The position numbers were made by a program, and so were the translations under genes. The notes below the pieces were generated by a model. The model was given only the letters and a program-made list of their open reading frames with translations, was not told the DNA's origin and made no database searches. Below, piece after piece: positions 52,001 to 61,000 of a stretch of 64,000 nucleotides of DNA. Every line of letters starts with the position of its first letter. Position 1 is the first letter of the stretch. Source of the DNA: an uncultured Bacteroidia bacterium (GTDB lineage Bacteria; Bacteroidota; Bacteroidia; Bacteroidales; Prolixibacteraceae); contig CAIVCR010000103.1 in the NCBI GenBank assembly GCA_903904515.1, positions 84,945 to 148,944 of the forward strand, read 5' to 3'.

Positions 52001-55000
52001 AACATTGCAATACAATGGTACTGCTGCACAGGTCACAGGTACTGAGTTTCCTGCAAGCTTTGGTGGCAGCGGAGGTGTTAACATTAACAATGCTGCAGGT
52101 GTAACACTTGCAACGGCCAATAAAGTTATAACAGGTAACCTTGCCTTAACGACAGGGGTTTTAACCACTACGGCTACCTATTCGGTTACTGCGGCTACGG
52201 CAACCCGTCCTCCAACCGGAGGTGGCTGGGTTAATGGCCGACTTCTTCTCTCGTTTCCTACGGGAGCACAAACCAAAACATTCCTTATTGGTGATGCTAC
52301 TAATTTTGCACCTGTAACTGTCGCTTTCGCGAATGTAACAACTGCAGGAACTTTAGCTGCATCAACTTTTGCTGGTCCTTATGGAGCCTTTACAGGTTCC
52401 GGCCTTGATCCAAACTGGTGTGTCAGACGTTACTGGACGATCACACCGGCAGGCCTGGCCTTTACAACCGCTACAGCCACATTAAACTGGATTGTTCCGG
52501 GCGATATGATTATTGCAACTAATTCCAATACCTTTATTGTAGGGAAATTCAATTCCTCATGGTCGCTTACCTCATTTGGAAACAGGACAGCCTCTTCAAT
52601 TGATGCTGTAGGTCTGACCTCTTTTGGTGACTTTGTTGTAGGTGCAACCAAAGGGACTACCGGTACAGGGATTATTACAACCAACGGTACATTTACTGTT
52701 CCTGCAGGTGTAAACTCAATAGATGTTTATACCTGGGGTGGTGGTGGCGCCGGTGGCGGCCGTCTGATGCGTAATTACTATGCCGGTGGCGGTGGCGGCG
52801 GTGGCGGCTTCGAGAAGGCTACCATTGCAGTTACACCAGGGCAGTTATTTACCTATACCATCGGTGGTGGTGGATTAGGAAATTCAACCGCTGCCGGAGT
52901 GGCAGGTACCAATACCGTATTTACAGGGAATGGTATAACTGTTACTGCGAACGGCGGAACCGGCGGTGGTTTAGGTCAAACACCGAATACGGGTAGTGCC
53001 GGAACCGGTGGTACTGGTTCTGCAACAGGTCCGGGCATCACTGCTGCTGTGACCTGGTCAGGTGGAAATGGTTCAAAAGACATAACGGCTAATGCAACAC
53101 ACGACGGAAATGGTGACGCAAATGGCAATGGTCATGGTGCCGGCGGTGGCGGCGGTGCGGGTGATTTAAGTGCTGGTGGAAACGGAACGGCCGGAACAGC
53201 TCCTACTGGTGGTGCTGGTGGTGGTGGATCTTCTACCGGTTATGCCGGTGGTGGTGGATCAGGTTCTACAAACGGTACAACTCCGGGTTCACCGGGTACA
53301 AGCCCTGGTGGTGGTGGAGGCGGTGTCTCCGACATAACTTTGGCCTACCAGCAGTCTGGAGGAAACGGCGGAAATGGTCAGTTGGCTATTACCTGGACCT
53401 GTGTTCAGGTCGATGCTTCAAACCTGGCTGTAACTTCCTCACCTGGAACACTGTGCCAGGGGACAACTGCAACAGTTTCTATTAGTTCAACGACAATAAG
53501 CCCCGGGAAAGCAGGAGTCTTTTATATTACCTATAGCCTGAGCGGCGGCGGCGGTACGTTTACAGTTCCACTTACTATGGCAGCTGATGGTACCGGTACC
53601 TTTACAACTGCTCCTATTCCTGTCAGTGGCGCTGTTACATTATCAATCGTTTCAGTCGCATGTACTCCTGTTTCAAGCGGTATAACCTATACGATGACGG
53701 TCAATGCAGCTCCTGCACCAACGTTTACGACCGCACCGGGGGCCTCAGCTTGTGCAAATACGGATATAACCTTTACCACACAGCCTGGTCAGTCGAACTA
53801 CATCTGGACCATTTCGGGTTCACCAACTATTGTTTCGGGTGGTAATGGTTCAAATACATTGGTATTGCAATATCTGCAAACCGGGATCGATTCAGTTTCG
53901 GTTAATTATACCGAAACAGGTGGTAACGGTTGCAGCAGTTTTATCCCTGCAAGAGCTTCCACAATTGTATATGCAGTACCTGATGCAGCAACAGCAATAA
54001 CAGGTGCCTTCACGGGTACTACTGCACCAGCTTGTATCGGAAGTAACTATACGTTCAATACAGCTCCAATTAATAATGCAGCAAGCTATGAGTGGGTCTA
54101 TACAGGAACCGGAGTAACAATTACCGGTAACACGACCAACAGCATCAATATCACATTTGGTGCGAATGCCACAGCTGGCGATTTGACAGTTCGCGGTATT
54201 AGCAGTTGCGGTATTGGAGCTTATTCTTCACCAATAGCAATTACAGTTAATGCATTACCTGAAGCAGCAGGAGCAATTACAGGTACAAGCGTTACGGGTG
54301 GTGCAAGTATTGTATGTACTGGAACAAGTCAAACTTATACAGTTCCTGTCATCGCGAATGCAGCGGCATACAACTGGACCTATACGGGTCTTAATACGAC
54401 TACAACTATTAATGCCAATACCATTACTCTGGATTTTACCGCCTCTTCAACATCGGGAACTCTGAGTGTAAATGGTACCGGGGCATGTACAAGCGGTGCG
54501 GCAGCTACGTTGCCGATAACGGTTGCAACAATCCCTGTGGCTTCATTTACTGCAGCTCCGACGAATATCAGTGCAGGAGCTACGGTTACATTTACCGAGA
54601 CCTCGACAAATTCAACAGCGTGGGCATGGTCGTTCCCGGGTGGAACACCTTCGAGCAGCACTTCACAGAATCCTGTTATAACTTACAGTACACCTGGAAT
54701 CTACGAGGCTTCACTTACTGCAACCAATTCATGTGGTACTGGTGCACAATACACCTCAACAGGTGGTCTTATTACTGTTAATATCTCAGGAACCCAGGGT
54801 GGTCCGTATGTCTTTACGGTTCCTCCAGGAGTGACCAGTATTACGGTTCAGGCAACTGGTGCAGGTGGTGCAGGTGGTCCGGGTGCTGCTTCTGCAACCG
54901 ATGCTGCCAAACCAGGTGGTGGTGGTGGCGCTTTTGCGACTGCTGTTATTCCTGTTATTCCGGGAAATAGTTATAACTATTATGTAGGATTTGGCGGAAC

Positions 55001-58000
55001 ATCGACAACCGGAGCCGGAGACAGCTTCTTTGGTAATACCACTCCAAGTGCTCCTGGCGGAAGTCTTGTTCTTGCCAAAGCGGGTACCAATGGAGGAAGC
55101 GGAGCCTTGGCTGTCGGAACAGGCGGATCTGCCGGTTCATGTACACCTATAACAGGTGCCTTTAGCGGTGGTAACGGTGCCGGGAATAATGGACAAAATG
55201 GCGGCGGTGGCGGCGGCTCAGGCGGTAGTGCCTCTGGTGGTCTTGCTGGTTCAGGTACCACAGGCGGAAACGGTGGTGGTGCAGCCGGGTTGCTATCTGC
55301 TGGTGCAAAAGGTGGAAATGGTGGTGCAACAGGAATATCCGGAATAGCCGGTCTCTCACCTGGTGGTGGAGGTGGCGGTAAGGGATATGGAAATGTCACT
55401 TCCGGTTCGGGCTCCAATGGTCAGCTAATTATTACATGGGCATGTGCAGGCCCTGATGTCAGCGGATTAAGTGTTACTGCTACGCCTGTCTGTGTGGGCT
55501 CAGCTTCAACGGTAACTGTAACCTCCGGACTTGTTGCGGACGGATCTTATACAATAACCTATGGGCTAACAGGAGTAAATGCGACAACGACAGATGCTAC
55601 CGCTACGGTAACTTTTGCATCGCACATTGCTATTTTCACAACCCCTGCATTAACGACTACGGGTTCAACAACGGTTGTTATTAAAGCAATCAATTGTGCC
55701 CAGGTAACCGCTGGAAATACGGCAATTATAGCTGTTAATCCGATACCTACTGCCTCAATCAGCGGTACAACTTCAATCTGTCAGAATGGAACAGCACCTG
55801 TCGTAACCTTCACGGGTGCCGGCGGTACTGCCCCTTATACATTTACCTATACAATTAATGGTGGTTCTGATTTGACAGTCACTACAACTTCGGGAAACAG
55901 TGTTACTGTTACTGCTCCGACTTCAGCTTATGGGGTATTTACCTATGCGCTGGTCAGTGTTAAGGATGGTCTCGTAACTGCTTGTTCTCAGGCTCAGACC
56001 GGAAGCGCTGTGGTAACGGTGAATGCTCTGCCAACGGCTACTATTGCCGGGACAGTTGATGTATGTCAGAATGGAACTGCTCCGTTTATCACCTTTACCG
56101 GTGCATTGGGAACTGCTCCTTATACCTTTACCTATACGATCGGCGATGGTGCTACCACGGGTGCTCCTGTTACTGCGGTATCAGACGGTACAGGTGTTGC
56201 TGCTGTGGCGGCTCCGACTACGGTTGCCGGAACATTTACCTATACGCTGGTTAGTGTTCAGGATAACAGTTCAACGGTCTGTTCTCAACTACAGAGCGGT
56301 ACAGAAGTTATCAAGGTCAATCCTGCACCGGCAGCTATAATCGCCGGGGATACTACGGTTTGTCTGAATGCAATTTCACCAAACGTGACCTTTACAGGTT
56401 CTGGAGGTACAGCACCATATACATTCTCCTATAAAATCGGCTCAGGAGCTCCTCAGTCTGTAACTACAACCAGCGGCAACAGCGTTACTGTTGCAGTTCC
56501 TACGGATGTAGCCGGTACATTTACCTATTCGTTGGTTAGTGTTCAGGATGCAAGTTCAACGACCTGTTTGCTGACTCAGACCGGAAGTGTGGATGTAACA
56601 GTTAATCCAGCTACTGTAATTACAACAGATGTAACAAGTCCTTCTGCCGTCTGTGCAGGAGGTATCGCAACTGATCTGAGTGTTGTTGCAACCGGTACCG
56701 GGACGCTCCATTACCAATGGTACATCAACACTTCAGCTTCTACAAGCGGAGGCACGACTATTGGAAACGACGCCAGTACTCTGACACCTGATGTTACTAC
56801 TGCCGGTACTTATTATTACTATGTCATTGCTAGCAGCGATTGCGGAAACGCTACCAGTTCGGTCTCTACTGTTTTAGTAAATCCAGTTGTAGCGATTACA
56901 ACCGATGTTTCAACCACTCCGGTAACTACGTGTGCAGGCACTGCAGTTGCTGATCTGAGTGTGGCTGTTACCGGAACAGGTATCCTCCATTACCAGTGGT
57001 ACAGCAACAGCAGTAACGTTGCAGGTAGTGGCACCTTGGAAGGTAGTGATCAGAATACCTATACTCCGAATGTATCTCTGGCAGGTACGACCTATTATTC
57101 TGTAGTTATCACCAGTGATTGTGGTAATATAACAAGTGCTGTGGCAACTGTTATCGTGACTGCAAATAGTTCGATTACGACCCAGCCAAGCGGATATAGC
57201 GTTGCACCAACAGGTACAGCAACGGCCTTGACTGTTGTTGCGGTAGGTACCAATTTATCTTACCAATGGTATAGCAATACGACCAACAGCACTTCCGGAG
57301 GAACAACGGTAGGTACAAACTTGCCATCTTATACTCCGGTGATCACAGCTGCTGGTAATTTTTATTACTATGTCGTAGTGAGCGGAACTTGCGGACCAAA
57401 TCAAACCAGTTCAGTGGCATTGGTAACCGTCAACGCAGATGTTGGTATTGCAACAAATCCATTAGGCTTTGCAGTTTGTGCAGGTGGTACTGCGACAGAT
57501 CTGAGCGTTACTCCTTCAGGAACCGGTCCATTTACTTATAAATGGTATAGCAACACATCCAATAGCAATACGGGCGGAACCTTAATCGGTACAGCTACAA
57601 CAGCTACTTATACACCGGATGTGTCAGTTGCAGGTATTTATTATTTCTATGTGGAAGTAAGCAGTTCATTCGGTACCGCAACCAGTTCTGTCGCCACTGT
57701 AACAGTGAATGCCAATACAGCGATAACTTCGCAGCCGGTCGGCTACACTGTAGCTCCGACAGGAATAGCAACTGCTCTTAGTGTAGGTGCAGATGGCACT
57801 TCGTTAGGCTACCAATGGTATGTTAATACGGTCAATGACAATACTACAGGATCCGTGATAGGTGGTGCTACCTTATCTACCTACACCCCTGCAATAACAG
57901 CAGCTGGTACTTTCTATTACTATGTTGTTGTGAGTGGCAGTTGTGTGACCAGTCTATCAAGTTCGGTGGCCACAGTAATTGTAACTTCTGATGTGACGAC

Positions 58001-61000
58001 CACAGATCCTGCAGGTTATACGTTGTGCGCTGGCACAACGGCTACGGCCTTAAGTGTAACTCCTGGTGGAACTGGTCCGTTTACCTATCAGTGGTATAGT
58101 AATACTTCCAATAGTATTACAGGTGGTTCAATACTATCCGGTGCGACATTGGCATCTTATACTCCAATAGTAACGACCGCTGGTATATTCTACTATTTTG
58201 CGGTGGTAACAAGTCCGTTTGGCACAGCAACCAGTGGTGTAGCTACTGTCACGGTGAACGCCAATACAGCCATCACGACCCAGCCTAATGGGTATTCCGT
58301 TGCGCCGACAGGGATTGCTACCGCTTTAACCGTTGTGGCTGATGGTACTTCGTTAACCTATCAATGGTATAGTAACACGGCCAATAGCGCGACTGGTAGT
58401 ACATTAATTACAGGAGCGATATTAGCATCCTATACTCCGGTGATAACTGCAAATGGTAGTTTTTATTACTACGTGATTGTCTCAGGAAGTTGCGGCGCGG
58501 CCCAAACCAGTTCGATTGCATTAGTATTTGTAAGTTCAGATGTGGGTGTTGCAACGAATCCTGTTGGATATCAGGTATGTATCGGCGGAACTGCTACGGC
58601 ATTAAGTGTAACACCTTCCGGCACAGGTCCTTTCACGTATCAGTGGTACCGCAACACGGTTAGCGGAAATACGAATGGCACACTTGTACCTGGCGCAATT
58701 GCAGCTAATTATACCCCGAATGTAACGGTCGCAGGAATTTCCTATTTCTATGTTACTGTTACCAGTTCATTCGGTACTGCAACCAGTTCTTCAGCTCCAG
58801 TTACCGTTAATGCCTTACCGGTTCCGACAATTACCGGACCGACTACGGCGTGTTTAAATACGGCGACCTATTCTACTGAAACCGGTATGACCGGCTATAC
58901 ATGGAGTGTAAGCGCAGGAGGTACGATCACATCCGGTGGCACTACAAATACGGTTATAGTTACCTGGAATACGGCAGGGCCTCAAACTGTATCGGTAAGT
59001 TATACCAATGCAAACGGATGTGCTGCGGCAGCTGCTACTGCGCTGAATGTAACCGTTACCCCTGCACCTGCAGTTACCGGTACTAATTCCATCTGTATCG
59101 GAACAACTGGTAATGTTTATTCAACGGCAACGGGAATGACCGGTTACGTATGGACCATCAGCTCCGGAGGTACAATCACGGCAGGCGCCGGAACCAATTC
59201 GGTTACAGTTACGTGGAATGTTGCCGGACCTCAAACGGTTAGTGTGAATTATGTGACTGCCAGCGGATGTTCTGCAGCAACGGCTACCTCGTATCCGGTT
59301 ACCGTTAACGCACTGCCTACCTATACGATCACACAGGCAGCAACTTGTGCTCCGAATCTGTTGACCTATTCAATAGTTGTCACGGTCACTACAGGAACAG
59401 CTATAACAAGCACCGGGGGAACAGTTACCAATGTTGGAAATGTATGGACTATTGCTGCAATTCCTGCAGGAACCAATATAATATTGTCTTTAACTGATGG
59501 CAACTCCTGCGGAACTACAATATCTGTAACTGCACCTGATTGCAGTTGTCCTGTAATTGCGGCTCCGACACTAACCGGTCCGGTAATGACTACTTATTGC
59601 CAGGCCGATGCAATTCCGGCATTATCCGCCGATGTGCCTGCTGGAATTACCATTGACTGGTACTCAGCCTCTACAGGTGGTACTGCATTAGCTACAGCGT
59701 CACTTACTTATACTCCTGTCAAAACGGGTACATTCTGGGCTGAGGCCAGGAATATTGCTTCCGGTTGTAAGAGTACTACGCGTACCGCAGTCGCCCTTTC
59801 GGTGATTAAATCACCTACGGTTACAGGTAATCTTACCATCTGCGGTATTGGAACTACCTCCCAACTTACCGGATCAGATACTCCTGATCCATCGATTCCT
59901 TGGTTATCATCTAAAACAGGTATTGCAACGGTAAGCAAAACAGGTTTAATTACAGCAATCGCAAATGGTACCAGTGATATCTCTTACTTTACAAATAAAG
60001 GATGTTCATCACATGTGACTGTAACAGTGACTCAACAGTCATCGATTACCGTAACTACGCTTGCTGAATGTTCGTTAGATAACACTACCTGGTCTGTGGG
60101 TATTACTGTCAGTGGAGGTGTATTAACCACCACTGCCGGAACACTTACCCATACCGGTAATGTATGGACTATTTCAGGGGTACCTGCGAAGACGAATATT
60201 ACGCTGAATGTGGCTGATGCCAATGGAGGATGTGCAAATTCGTTAGCTGTAACTGCTCCGGATTGTGGTTGTGCCGTTATTACTGCTCCTGTTATCAGTG
60301 GCGGAGATGTCGAATATTGCACGGGTGAAACTATACTGGCCATTAATGCGACAGTATCCGCTGGTGTTGTTGTTGATTGGTATGCTGCTGCCACAGGAGG
60401 TACAGCGCTCAAAACGGCAAGTAACAGCTATCTTCCAACTGGAGCTGGCACCTTCTATGCGGAAGCACGAAATAGTGTCAGCGGTTGTACCTCTGCGCGT
60501 ACTGCGGTTGTTGTTACGGTCAGTGCAACTATTGCACCGGCGGTTTCTATTGCATCCAGTATTAATCCTGCCTGTTCGGGCGATAAGGTTACTTTCGTAG
60601 CCACACCAACTAATGGCGGAGCAAAACCTGTTTACCAATGGAAAGTGAACGGAAGTAATGCAGGCACCAACAGCGACACCTTTATCCCTGCATCAGTAGG
60701 TAACGGTGACGTAATTACCTGTGTCATGACAAGCAGCTCTAAGTGTGTTACAACTGCTACGGCTACTTCTAATGAGATCAAGGAAGTTGTCTATCAAACT
60801 CCTGTTGTGGGTGTAATAGCTGGTGAAACAATTGTTTGTGCCCCTTCACAGGTAGACTATACAGTTCCTGTTAACTCAAATATTACACGGTACGAATGGA
60901 GTCTGCCGACAGGTGCCTCCATCCTGGGTGATAAAGCAGCGCATACTATTACCGTAGCGTATAGTGTGGATGCAGCAGGTGGTGTTTTATCGGTTGCGGG

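Larger units (their letters stand above)
29448..52680 (+). repeat. Array of thirteen large beta-rich modules in the giant protein
   Basis: Each module opens with a header of the form C-x-PGTWxGxxSTDWxxxxNWxCGxxPxxTTDVxIP. A solenoid-like stretch follows with recurring 'TINGTGGTLNLG', 'GxFTTTGxVxMxKTxGTATL', 'GTVxFxGxxQTI' and 'EWxTPFxxTGGVxI' words, and the module closes near 'ANLGxFxHTxxSL...GILxVG'. Headers begin near 29448, 30669, 32754, 34066, 36142, 38171, 40147, 42182, 43488, 45523, 47454, 49496 and 50825. Spacing falls in two classes, about 1.2-1.3 kb (modules 1, 3, 8, 12) and about 1.9-2.1 kb (the rest). No module is an exact copy at the DNA level. Confidence 0.9.

Noticed and set aside
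29448..52680. Regular repeats as a possible CRISPR array
   Set aside because: Unit length is over 1 kb, copies diverge, and the whole stretch is one open protein frame; no cas genes are seen.
28439..60638. Many antisense frames of 60-190 codons inside the giant gene
   Set aside because: They are Pro, Val and Leu rich complements of Thr/Gly/Asn repeat codons, recur in the same phase in each module and have no independent gene features.
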